Source: JAXHUA01 sp034189695
GTDB taxonomy: Bacteria; Chloroflexota; Dehalococcoidia; E44-bin15
Reading direction: 5' to 3'
NCBI GenBank assembly: GCA_034189695.1
Contig: JAXHUA010000082.1
Location: forward strand, 1 to 24,584
DNA: 24,584 nucleotides
In this document: positions 1 through 8,651 of the stretch, piece after piece
How positions within the stretch are numbered: the first letter of the stretch is position 1
Layout: the number at the start of each line of letters is the position of its first letter
The notes under the pieces: model-generated
Told to the model about the DNA's origin: nothing
Database searches by the model: none
What the model saw: the letters and a program-made list of their open reading frames with translations, nothing else
Program-made: the position numbers and the translations under genes

Positions 1-2682
1 GACTACCGCGACTTGGACCTCGGCGCCGCGCTCGGCGTGGCGGTGCGCGAGTTCCCCGTCGAGACCGGCGGTGCGGACTATGTCCTCTTCGTCAACCGTC
101 AGGCGGCTGGGGTCGTTGAGGCCAAACCGCGAGGCACGACGCTCAGCGGCGTGGCTGAGCAGTCGGCCAGGTACGTAACCGGTGTTCATCCCAACGTCCC
201 GCGGCTGCACGACCCACTGCCCTTCGCTTATGAAAGCACCGGCATAGAGACCTTTTTCAGGGACCTTCGAGACCCTGAACCACGCTCGCGCAGCGTGTTC
301 GCCTTCCACAAACCGGAAACGCTCATGGAGCGGGCGTCGCAACACGAGACACTGAGGGCAAGACTGCAGCACATGCCGCCGCTGGTCACCGCAGGGCTGA
401 GGGACTGCCAGGTGGACGCACTGCGGAGCCTCGAGGTTTCTCTCGAGGAGGCGAGACCGCGGGCGCTGGTCCAGATGGCATCCGGGTCCGGCAAGACCTA
501 CGCCGCGGTAACGTCCGTCTACCGGCTGGTCAAGTTCGCCAATGCGCGAAGAATCCTCTTCCTCGTGGACCGCAATAACCTGGGACGGCAAACCAGAACC
601 GAGTTCCAGCAGTACGTCACGCCCGACGACGGACGCAAGTTCACCGAACTCTACAACGTGCAGCACCTGAGTTCCAACACCCTTGACCCGGTGAGCCGCG
701 TATGCATCACCACCATTCAGAGGCTCTACTCCATGCTGAAGGGCGAACCTGAGTTCGATGCGGAGTTGGAGGAACAGTCCACGTTTCACCTCGCATTGCC
801 GGACGGCAGACCGAAAGAGGTCTGCTACAACCCGCAAATACCCATAGAGACCTTCGACTTCGTCATCACGGACGAGTGTCATCGCTCTATCTATCACCTG
901 TGGCGGCAGGTGCTCGAGTACTTCGACGCCTTTGTCATCGGCCTCACTGCCACTCCGTCGATGCAAACGCTGGGCTTCTTCAACCAGAATCTGGTCACCG
1001 AGTACAGCCACGAGCGGGCCGTTGCCGACGGCGTCAACGTGGGCTACGACGTCTATCGCATACAGACCGAGATCACCGAAAGAGGGGGCAGGGTCGACGC
1101 AGGATACTACGTCGACAGGCGAAACAAGCTGACACGTGAGGTAAGGTGGGAGCAACTGGATGAAGACCTGGAGTATGCCCCCAGCGAACTCGACCGCGCC
1201 GTCGTGGCTCCCGACCAGATAAGGACCGTCGTAGAGACCTTCCGCGACAGGCTGTTCGCCGAGATATTCCCCGGCAGGACCGAGGTTCCCAAGACGCTCA
1301 TCTTCGCCAAGAACGATGCCCACGCCGAGGACATTGTGCACATCGTCAGGGAGGAGTTCGGCAGGGGCAACGATTTCTGTAAGAAGATAACCTACAGAAC
1401 GACAGGCGAGAAAACAGAGGACCTCATTGCCAGCTTTCGCAACTCGTACAACCCGAGAATCGCCGTCACCGTCGACATGATCTCAACCGGCACCGACATC
1501 CGGCCGCTCGAGTGTCTCATTTTCATGCGGGACGTCAAGTCGAGGGTCTATTTCGAGCAGATGAAGGGACGTGGCGCGAGGACAATCTTGCCTACGGACC
1601 TCACGGGAGTGACCCCCGACGCCACCAGCAAGACGCACTTCGTCATCGTCGACGCCATCGGCGTGTGCGAGCGCGACAAGACGGAGTCGCGACCGCTTGA
1701 GCGCAGGCAGAGCGTGTCGTTCGACAAGCTCATTCTGTCGGTCGCCCTGGGCGACAGGGATGAAGATACGCTCACCTCGCTGGCCGGACGGCTCGCCAGG
1801 CTGGACCGGGAGGTCGCCGAGAGGGAGAGAAGCGAGATCGAGGAAGCCGCGGAAGGCATGTCGCTGAGGGAGATGGCTAATGCTCTTCTTGATGCCGTTG
1901 ACCCCGACAAGCAGCGGGAGAAGGCAAAGGAGATGTTCAGCACGGAAACGCCCACTCCTGCTCAGATGGGGGAGGCAAGCGCGCAACTGCTGGCCGAGGC
2001 GTGCGCCCCGTTCGACAACCCGCGTTTGAGGAACGCGCTCGTCGAGATCAAGAGCAGGGTCGAGCAGACGATAGATGTTGTGAGCCAGGACGCCGTGGTC
2101 ATGGCAGGCTTCGACACCGCGGCGGCGGAGAAGGCGCGTACCGTTGTTGACACGTTCACCAGGTTCATCGAGCAGAACAGGGACGAACTGACGGCGCTCC
2201 AGATCATCTACCAGAAGCCGTACGGCAGGCGCCTTCTCACCTACGCCGAAATCAAGGAGCTGGCGCAGGCGATTGAGAAGCCGCCCTACAGGCTCACCCC
2301 CGAACTGGTGTGGCAGGCCTACGACAAGCTCGACAGGTCAAGGGTCAGGGGAGCCGGCCCGCAGAAGCTGCTGACCGACATCGTATCGCTGATTCGCTTT
2401 GCCATTGGGCAGAGCGACGTGCTTGAACCGTTTGCCACCACGGTGGATGCCCGATTCGAGCAGTGGCTTGCTAAAGAGGAGATGGCGGGACGGCGCTTCA
2501 CGCCAACGCAGAAAGCCTGGCTGGAGATGATAAGGGACCACATTGCCGCATCGGCCAGCGTAACCGTCGAGGACTTCGACTACGCGCCATTCTCGCAGAG
2601 GGGCGGCCGACTCAAAGCGTCTGAGGTATTCGATGAAGTTGAGCAGATTGTCGAGGAGTTGAACGAGGTCTTGGTGGCATGA
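1..2682 (+). CDS. hsdR: Type I restriction endonuclease R subunit, 5'-truncated
   Basis: This is the motor and nuclease subunit of a type I restriction-modification enzyme. It translocates DNA using ATP and cuts unmethylated DNA. The frame is open from base 1, so the true start lies outside the window, probably about 20-25 residues upstream. Numbering from the TTG at 13, the PD-(D/E)xK nuclease residues are D22 and E36-A-K38. The SF2 helicase motifs follow: Walker A ASGSGKT (156-162), DECH (287-290), GLTATPS (310-316) and QMKGRGAR (516-523). The C-terminal third resembles the EcoEI-type R_C domain that binds the methylase core. About 890 residues fits the shorter HsdR subfamily. The stop overlaps the hsdS start (ATGA at 2679-2682), which suggests translational coupling. 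All visible motifs are intact, so the subunit looks functional. Confidence 0.95.
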   Translation, partial: DYRDLDLGAALGVAVREFPVETGGADYVLFVNRQAAGVVEAKPRGTTLSGVAEQSARYVTGVHPNVPRLHDPLPFAYESTGIETFFRDLRDPEPRSRSVFAFHKPETLMERASQHETLRARLQHMPPLVTAGLRDCQVDALRSLEVSLEEARPRALVQMASGSGKTYAAVTSVYRLVKFANARRILFLVDRNNLGRQTRTEFQQYVTPDDGRKFTELYNVQHLSSNTLDPVSRVCITTIQRLYSMLKGEPEFDAELEEQSTFHLALPDGRPKEVCYNPQIPIETFDFVITDECHRSIYHLWRQVLEYFDAFVIGLTATPSMQTLGFFNQNLVTEYSHERAVADGVNVGYDVYRIQTEITERGGRVDAGYYVDRRNKLTREVRWEQLDEDLEYAPSELDRAVVAPDQIRTVVETFRDRLFAEIFPGRTEVPKTLIFAKNDAHAEDIVHIVREEFGRGNDFCKKITYRTTGEKTEDLIASFRNSYNPRIAVTVDMISTGTDIRPLECLIFMRDVKSRVYFEQMKGRGARTILPTDLTGVTPDATSKTHFVIVDAIGVCERDKTESRPLERRQSVSFDKLILSVALGDRDEDTLTSLAGRLARLDREVAERERSEIEEAAEGMSLREMANALLDAVDPDKQREKAKEMFSTETPTPAQMGEASAQLLAEACAPFDNPRLRNALVEIKSRVEQTIDVVSQDAVVMAGFDTAAAEKARTVVDTFTRFIEQNRDELTALQIIYQKPYGRRLLTYAEIKELAQAIEKPPYRLTPELVWQAYDKLDRSRVRGAGPQKLLTDIVSLIRFAIGQSDVLEPFATTVDARFEQWLAKEEMAGRRFTPTQKAWLEMIRDHIAASASVTVEDFDYAPFSQRGGRLKASEVFDEVEQIVEELNEVLVA

Positions 2683-4202
2683 TGGACAGTGGGATTCACA
2701 TTGCCGGTCTGCCAATAGGCTGGGTTACGACAACACTGGGTGAAGTCTCTGACCTCGTACGCGGTGTGTCCTACGTAAAAGAGGAGTCGGACAATCGTCC
2801 CAAGGAAGGCCATGTTCCCATACTGAGAGCAAACAACATAGGTGTGGAGTTGAGCTTCGAAGACTTGGTGTATGTGCCGCTCCACAGGGTGAAAGATGAG
2901 CAGTATATAAGAGAAGGCGATATTCTGATAGCTATGTCAAGCGGAAGCAAGAACCTCGTCGGCAAGGCTGCGCAAGCGAAATGGGGTTTCTGCGGTGGGT
3001 TCGGAGCGTTCTGCGGCCTTGTAAGAGCGTCTAGACTTCTTGAAGATAGATATGTGGGCCTATACTTGAAGACCCCCTCCTACAGAGAAGCCATCTCACG
3101 TCTTTCGAGTGGAGTCAACATAAACAACCTCAAGAGAGACAACATTGAGTCTCTGCGGTTGCCTTTGCCTCCCTTGGGCGAGCAGCGCCGCATCGTCGCG
3201 AAGATTGAGGAGCTGTTTGCCAAGCTTGACGCCGGAGTCGACGCGCTCAACAAGGTGAAGGCGCAACTGAGGCTGTACCGTCAGGCGGTGCTGAGGGACG
3301 CCTTCAACGGCACCCTCACCAGGGAGTGGCGCGAAGCCCACAAGTCAGAGCTGGAGCCAGCCTCGGCTCTGCTGGAGCGGATTCGAGAGGAACGAGCGAA
3401 GTTCCCTATAAGCGGCCGTAGTCAAAAACACCAGCGAATTAGTCAACATTTGCCAAGACTCCCAAATGGATGGGTGTGGACGACCGGTGATACTATTTTT
3501 CCTTTTGTTACCAGCGGGTCACGAGGTTGGGCCAAGTACTATTCGAATAATGGTTCCCTTTTTCTGCGGATTGGCAATCTGTCATACGATTCGATTCGCC
3601 TTGATCTGAGCCGCGTTCAGAAGGTTCAGCCGCCTTCCGGAATAGAAGGCACCAGAACTCGTGTTGCTGTCAGAGACATCCTCATCTCAATAACAGGCGA
3701 CATAGGCATGATCGCGCTCGCCCCAAATAGCTTGGGCGACGCATATGTCAACCAGCACATTGCGCTAGCAAGGCCGATATCGGCTGTAAACGCCGCCTAT
3801 GTTGCGTGGTTTCTCGCGAATCCGTGGGGCGGGCGACGGCAACTGGCCAAACTACAGAGGGGTGCCACCAAGACCGGGATCGGGTTGAACGACATCCGTT
3901 CATTAGCGATACCTCTGCCTCCACTCCCCCAACAGTCGCAGATCGTCGAGGAAATCGAGCGGCGCTTCTCCATGGCTGACCAAGCTGAACAGATCGCGGA
4001 ACGAGCCATGGCGCAGGGGAGGCAGTTGCGGCAGACTATCCTGAAGAGCGCGTTCGAGGGCCGACTGGTGCCGCAGGACCCCAGCGATGAGCCAGCAGAG
4101 AAGCTGCTCCAGCGCATACGAGAGGAGAGGTCTCAATTGGAGCGGAAGGGAAAGACCCGCCCGAGGAAGAACCGGCGCACACAGCAGATGAGGTTGATGT
4201 AG
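2679..4202 (+). CDS. hsdS: Type I restriction-modification specificity subunit
   Basis: HsdS chooses the DNA target for both methylation and restriction. The 507 residues show the classic duplicated layout. TRD1 begins at LPIGW (about residue 11) and is followed by a conserved coiled region opening with LPLPPLGEQ (161-169). TRD2 begins at LPRLPNGW (258) and is followed by a second conserved region with IPLPPLPQQ (411-419). Each half ends in a similar RIREER helix. The two TRDs are visibly AT-richer than the conserved regions: two 60-base stretches that I counted (2881-2940 and 3541-3600) are 40% and 43% GC. This is typical of TRDs acquired by recombination. The start overlaps hsdR by 4 nt and hsdM begins one base after the stop. 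The target sequence cannot be deduced from the protein. Confidence 0.95.
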   Translation: MMDSGIHIAGLPIGWVTTTLGEVSDLVRGVSYVKEESDNRPKEGHVPILRANNIGVELSFEDLVYVPLHRVKDEQYIREGDILIAMSSGSKNLVGKAAQAKWGFCGGFGAFCGLVRASRLLEDRYVGLYLKTPSYREAISRLSSGVNINNLKRDNIESLRLPLPPLGEQRRIVAKIEELFAKLDAGVDALNKVKAQLRLYRQAVLRDAFNGTLTREWREAHKSELEPASALLERIREERAKFPISGRSQKHQRISQHLPRLPNGWVWTTGDTIFPFVTSGSRGWAKYYSNNGSLFLRIGNLSYDSIRLDLSRVQKVQPPSGIEGTRTRVAVRDILISITGDIGMIALAPNSLGDAYVNQHIALARPISAVNAAYVAWFLANPWGGRRQLAKLQRGATKTGIGLNDIRSLAIPLPPLPQQSQIVEEIERRFSMADQAEQIAERAMAQGRQLRQTILKSAFEGRLVPQDPSDEPAEKLLQRIREERSQLERKGKTRPRKNRRTQQMRLM

Positions 4203-4203
4203 C

Positions 4204-5658
4204 ATGACCAACGAAGCGTCCGCCATCGTCCAGCGGCTATGGAACTACTGCCACGTCCTTCGTGACGAGGGTGTGAGCTACGGAGACTACGTCGAACAGC
4301 TCACCTACCTCGTTTTCCTCAAGATGGCTGACGAGCAGTCCAGACCACCATTCAACCGGCCATCGACGATACCACGGGGCCTCGACTGGCAAAGCCTGCT
4401 CACCAGGGACGGCGATGCCCTTGAGGTCCACTACCGGCACATCCTTGAAACGCTGGCTAAGGAAGGGGGCATGCTCGGCGTCATCTTCCGCAAATCCCAG
4501 AACAAGATCCAGGACCCGGCCAAGCTCAGGCGGTTGGTCGAACTCATCAATTCCGAGACCTGGGTAGGACTGGACGTCGATGTCAAGGGAGCCATATACG
4601 AGGGACTGCTGCAGAAGAACGCGGAAGACGTGAAGACCGGCGCGGGACAGTACTTCACGCCGCGACCCCTTATCAAGGCCGTCGTCGAGGTCATGCGGCC
4701 CGAGCCGGGGACCACTGTCTGCGACCCCGCCTGTGGCACCGGCGGCTTCCTGCTCGCCGCCCACGACTACATCTCGGGCAACTACCTGCTCAACAGAGAG
4801 CAGAAGGAGTTCCTCAAGTCAAAGGCGTTCAAGGGCAAGGACATCGTTGATGGTGTTGTAAGGCTGTGCGCCATGAACCTGTACCTCCACGGGATCGGCG
4901 GAGATGACACCGCCATCGAAACAGGCGACAGTCTGACGTCAGACCCGGGTGACCGCTTCGACATGGTGCTCACCAATCCGCCCTTCGGCCGGCGCAGCAG
5001 CATGACCATAGGCAACCACGAGGGGGCGGCGGACAAAGAGTCGCTGACCTACGAGCGGCCGGACTTCTGGGCCACGACATCGAACAAACAGCTCAACTTC
5101 CTCCAGCACGTCAAGACGCTCCTCAAGATCAACGGGAGGGCGGCCATCGTGGTGCCCGACAACGTCCTCTTCGAGGGCGGCGCGGGAGAGACCATACGCA
5201 GGAAGCTGCTTCACGCATATGACGTTCATACGCTTCTCAGGCTGCCTACCGGCATATTCTACAGACCCGGCGTCAAAGCCAACGTCCTCTTCTTCGACCG
5301 GAGGGCGGCAAGCGAAACGCCGTGGACCAAGGCGCTGTGGATATACGACTTCAGAACCAACCAGCACTTCACCCTGAAGACACGCACGCTGACCTATGCA
5401 GACCTCGAGGACTTCATCACGTGCTACAACCCGCAGAACCGCCACGACAGGCAGGAGACCGAGCGGTTCAGGTCATTCCCCTACGAGGAACTGGTGCAGC
5501 GCGACAAGGCGAGCCTCGACATATTCTGGCTCAGGGATGAGAGCCTGGAGGACTCCGACAACCTCCCGGACCCCGACGTGCTCGCCGCCGAGATAGCCGA
5601 CAACCTGGAGTCCGCCCTGGAGCAATTCAGAAGCATCCACGAGACCCTGGCCGAATGA
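4204..5658 (+). CDS. hsdM: Type I restriction-modification N6-adenine methyltransferase subunit
   Basis: HsdM transfers a methyl group from S-adenosylmethionine to adenine N6 within the M2S core, which protects host DNA. The 484 residues contain an N-terminal helical domain, with ExxxYGDYVEQLTYLVFLKM at about 20-40 as in HsdM_N. The SAM-binding motif I DPACGTGG lies at 174-181 and the catalytic NPPF motif IV at 258-261. The length is normal and no lesion is seen. It is the last gene of an R-S-M operon; R-M-S is the commoner order. One base separates it from hsdS, so the three subunits are almost certainly co-transcribed. The distal part matches the usual HsdM C-terminus that contacts HsdS. 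Confidence 0.95.
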   Translation: MTNEASAIVQRLWNYCHVLRDEGVSYGDYVEQLTYLVFLKMADEQSRPPFNRPSTIPRGLDWQSLLTRDGDALEVHYRHILETLAKEGGMLGVIFRKSQNKIQDPAKLRRLVELINSETWVGLDVDVKGAIYEGLLQKNAEDVKTGAGQYFTPRPLIKAVVEVMRPEPGTTVCDPACGTGGFLLAAHDYISGNYLLNREQKEFLKSKAFKGKDIVDGVVRLCAMNLYLHGIGGDDTAIETGDSLTSDPGDRFDMVLTNPPFGRRSSMTIGNHEGAADKESLTYERPDFWATTSNKQLNFLQHVKTLLKINGRAAIVVPDNVLFEGGAGETIRRKLLHAYDVHTLLRLPTGIFYRPGVKANVLFFDRRAASETPWTKALWIYDFRTNQHFTLKTRTLTYADLEDFITCYNPQNRHDRQETERFRSFPYEELVQRDKASLDIFWLRDESLEDSDNLPDPDVLAAEIADNLESALEQFRSIHETLAE

Positions 5659-5716
5659 GCGGCCAGCGCGTTCACCCTCTTGGAACGGACCGTCAGACGG
5701 GTCACCGAGCCTCCTG

Positions 5717-5727
5717 CCCCCCCCCCC
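5717..5727 (+). repeat. Homopolymer run of 11 C
   Basis: Eleven consecutive cytosines lie in the gap between hsdM and the transporter pseudogene, about 24 bases upstream of a TATAAT box. Runs of this length are mutation-prone by slipped-strand mispairing. This one lies where a -35 element or spacer would be. It is also a common site of sequencing length error. Confidence 0.9.
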
Positions 5728-5750
5728 ACGCGAAACGAGCTGCCTTGAGC

Positions 5751-5756
5751 TATAAT
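5751..5756 (+). promoter_or_regulatory. Candidate -10 box upstream of the transporter
   Basis: A perfect TATAAT stands alone in GC-rich sequence about 80 bases ahead of the transporter start. No convincing -35 is seen at 16-18 bp, because the C11 run and its flank occupy that place. Either the promoter is weak or activator-dependent, or the box is fortuitous. Confidence 0.45.
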
Positions 5757-5836
5757 ATGCAGGTGAGACAGGCAACAGGTGGAATCACCACTGATACAAG
5801 TGGTTTCGCGCTCTCCCGCCGTTGCTGGCCGCTCAG

Positions 5837-7087
5837 ATGATTGCCGCTGCCGTCATCCTCATCCTCACTTATGTCGGGGTAGCCATCACCAGGCTGCCCT
5901 GGGTGAACATTGACCGCCCCTCCGCCGCCTTCACCGGCGTCGTCCTGATGGTAGTGTTCGGCGTGCTCACCTTCGAGGAAGCGGTGAGCGCCATCGACTT
6001 CAACACGATAGCCCTGCTCCTCGGAATGATGACCCTGGTCGCCGCCCTCAAGGCGGTGGGCTTCTTCGGCCTGCTGGCATCGAAGTCGCTGTCCCTGGCC
6101 AGGACGCCCCGGCGCCTGCTCCTCCTGGTGATACTGGCAACCGCCGTCTCCAGCGCTTTCCTGGTCAACGACGCCGTCGTCCTCCTCTTCACACCGATAG
6201 TCATCCAGGCCTGCCGGGCAAGGAAGGTCAACCCCGTCCCCTATCTCATCGCGGAGGCGATGGCCTCAAACATAGGCAGCGCGGCCACCATCGTCGGCAA
6301 CCCGCAGAACATGCTCATCGGCATCACGTCTGGAATATCCTTTGCACGCTTCTTCCTGCATCTGCTTCCCGTGTCGGTTGTCTCCATAGCCGTGCTGGTG
6401 CTGGTGATGTACGGCTTGTAGGCCAGGACATTCCGGCAGCGCTTCGATGCGGCCACGGATTCCCTGCCAGAATTACCAGCCTACGACGCAAAAGCCATCA
6501 AACGGCTGGCGCCGGTGCAGGTGCTGGTGTTGCTCGCCTTCTTCCTCAGCTCCGTCTTCCATCTCCAGATACCCCTGATCGCCCTCGCCTGTGCAGCCCT
6601 GGTGCTGGTGGTTGGGCAGCTCAAGCCATCAGACATCATCAGACAGGTGGACTGGGTGCTGCTGCTCTTCTTCGCCGGCCTGTTCATTCTCATCGAAGGA
6701 GCCCACGCAGCGGGGGTGCTCGACCTGTTCATAGGCAGCGTTGTGTTCACGCCGAACCTGGCTGGCATCGCCTCCATTTCGGCCGTCAGCACCCTCGTGT
6801 CGCAACTGGTGAGCAATGTCCCCCTGACGATGCTCCTCCTGCCCGTGCTCAAGAACATACCGGGAGATACTCTGTGGATCGCCCTGGCGGCAGGCTCAAC
6901 ACTCGGTGGCAATCTGACCATCATCGGGGCGGTGGCCAACATCATTGTGGTTGAGGGGGCAGCCCGGGAAGGGGTACGCGTCAGCTTCCTGGAGTTCCTG
7001 AAGGTGGGCGCGGTGGTGACCGTGGCGACCGTAGGCCTCAGCATCCTGATCCTGGGAGGCGAGTACTGGCTCGGCTGGCTCAGATAG
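5837..7087 (+). pseudogene. SLC13/ArsB-type ion transporter interrupted by an in-frame amber stop
   Basis: This is a multi-pass inner-membrane transporter of the CitMHS/ArsB/DASS type. The first half carries the hairpin signatures SSAFLVNDAVVLLFTP and SNIGSAATIVGNPQN. The second half carries the matching repeats SNVPLTMLLLP and GGNLTIIGAVAN, as in the inverted-repeat fold of this clan. A TAG at 6419-6421 interrupts the gene. Translation on both sides is in the same frame, and the text after the stop (ARTFRQRFD, then a new TM segment at about 6515) continues normally. A single base change (TGG, CAG, TAC or similar to TAG) explains it. The start is uncertain: ATG at 5837, or TTG at 5822, neither with a good ribosome site. 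The substrate (arsenite, anion or dicarboxylate) cannot be chosen from sequence. Sequencing error remains possible. Confidence 0.8.
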
Positions 7088-7163
7088 CGGACCCCGACCC
7101 CTGGCGAGGCACGCAGCCCCGCGCCGGGACTGCGGCCACGCACCGTGTCGTGCCCCACCTCTG

Positions 7164-7172
7164 TGCTATACT
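7164..7172 (+). promoter_or_regulatory. Extended -10 promoter for the first CoA-transferase
   Basis: TGC-TATACT forms an extended -10 about 40 bases before the TTG start at 7212. No clear -35 is present, which is common for extended -10 promoters. A GGAGGAG ribosome site follows at 7199-7205. Confidence 0.55.
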
Positions 7173-7211
7173 GGAGACAGTGATCAACGACGTTTAGTGG
7201 AGGAGACGGAC

Positions 7212-8584
7212 TTGACGAGAGCACTGGAGGACGTGATAATTCTGGACTTCACAAGGGCCCTGGCGGGGCCCTTTTGCACGATGAAGCTCGCCGAACTCGG
7301 AGCGGAGATTGTCAAGGTTGAGATTCCGGGCGAAGGAGATGGGTCGAGGACGATGTACCCCCAGACTGAGGGTGGCGAGAGCCTGGTGTTCATCGGCGTT
7401 AACCGCGGCAAGAAGAGCGTCACGTTGAACCTGGCCTCCGACACGGGACGAGCGATTGCCACCGCGCTGGTCGAGAAGGCTGACGTCCTGGTGGAGAACT
7501 TCAGCCCCACGGTTATGGACAGACTGGGCCTTGGCTACGAACGCCTCAGTGCCGTCAAGCCAGGTCTCATCTACGCTTCGCTGTCAGGATTCGGACATAC
7601 CGGCCCGCACAGCTCGCGGCCGGCGTACGATATCGTCATCCAGGCGATGGCCGGATTGATGAGCGTGACCGGATACGCCGACGGCCAGCCGCTATGACCG
7701 GTGTCTCCGTGGCGGACATGTACGCCGGCCTGTACACCGCCATCGCCATACTGGCCGCCCTGCAACACCGAGCGAGGACCGGTGAAGGGCAGCACATCGA
7801 CATCTCAATGCAGGACTGCGTGTGGGATATCACCGCAGCGCAGACCGCCACCTCCTATTTCTTTGACGGCCGCGTGCCGCAGCGTAAGGGCAACCGCGCC
7901 GGCGGCACGTTCGGCGTCTTCCCGACCAGAGATGGCAACGTAGTGATAAACGTCGTCACCGGCGGCCAGTGGGAGAGGTTGGCGACTGTGATGGGCCGCG
8001 ACGACCTGGTCCGGGATGGCATCTACGCTGACCGGCGCTCGCGGCAGGAGAACGCCGACGAGATGGGTGCCATCGTGGAGGAGTGGACGCGCCAGCGGAC
8101 AACCGACGAGGTGGTGCGTGTTCTCACCGAGGCGCACCTGCCATCCTCCCCTGTCCCCACGTACGAGCAGGTGGCGAGCGACCCCCAGTTGCTCAGTCGT
8201 GACATGGTCACCGAGGTCGACCAGGTCATCTCGGGCAAGGTCACGGTGCAGGGCTCGCCGTTCAAGATGACGAAGACACCCGGCGACCCCAGGCAGCCAG
8301 CGCCGTTCCTCGGCCAGCACAACCAGGAGGTGTACGGCGGCCTGCTGGGCTACAGCGACGAGCAACTGGCACGGCTGGTGGACGAGGGCGTCATCTGGCA
8401 CAGTGACAGCGCTCTTGTTGACCGCCAGGTTGGTCTAGGTTCGAGTCCTGCCGGGCAGCCACCTTGCACCCCCACCGGGACAGCGCCCGGCGGGCCTTTC
8501 ACGAGGTCACCACTGTCACGACAGGGCTTTCGTTTCACGCCCGCTCCCCGACAGGCTGTTGCGTTGCCGGCTCGCATCGAGTAG
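7212..8584 (+). pseudogene. CaiB/BaiF family (type III) CoA-transferase, frameshifted and extended
   Basis: Family III CoA-transferases move CoA between carboxylic acids through an active-site Asp. The N-terminal part has LDFTR.LAGPFCT, the LAELGAEIVKVE nucleotide-binding region and the Asp of RPAYD (D140). TTG at 7212 is chosen because GGAGGAG lies 6 bases upstream and the paralogue at 10227 starts identically. After GQPL, at about 7690-7696, the frame ends in TGA. The protein resumes in the -1 frame at MTGVSVADMYAGLY, exactly where the paralogue continues, so one base has been lost. At the 3' end, the paralogue ends in DEGIV-stop, whereas here DEGVI is followed by TGG (8396-8398) and about 62 unrelated residues, which indicates a lost stop. 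Two independent lesions argue for a pseudogene. Confidence 0.8.
8413..8461 (+). other. Decayed tRNA 3'-part-like sequence (possible attachment-site remnant)
   Basis: The T-arm consensus GGTTCGAGTCC sits at 8438-8448. It is flanked by an imperfect T-stem, then CGGGCAGCCA resembling a 3' acceptor strand with CCA. Upstream, TTGACCG followed by CCAGG resembles an anticodon loop and 3' stem, with GAC (Val) in the anticodon position. The 5' acceptor and D-arm are missing, and the stems have mismatches and an apparent one-base deletion. It is therefore not a functional tRNA. It lies inside the abnormal C-terminal extension of the broken CoA-transferase. tRNA 3' ends are classic integration sites. 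Confidence 0.4.
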
Positions 8585-8651
8585 TATCAGGCGGCCTGTC
8601 GCCATCCCCCCACTCCTGCGGCAGTCAGCGCTTTGCAGGCAGGTAGGCACG

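Noticed and set aside
5655..5840. 61-codon frame starting within the hsdM stop and spanning the C11 run
   Set aside because: The coupled ATGA start is tempting, but the product is low-complexity and unlike any family. It also overlaps the transporter start.
6419..6421. TAG as a pyrrolysine codon
   Set aside because: No Pyl machinery or Pyl-type enzyme family is seen, and a transporter is not a known Pyl protein.
6481..7224. 247-codon minus-strand frame
   Set aside because: It is antisense to the transporter's second half and is Ser/Thr/Arg-rich, as expected of a reverse-complement shadow of hydrophobic codons.
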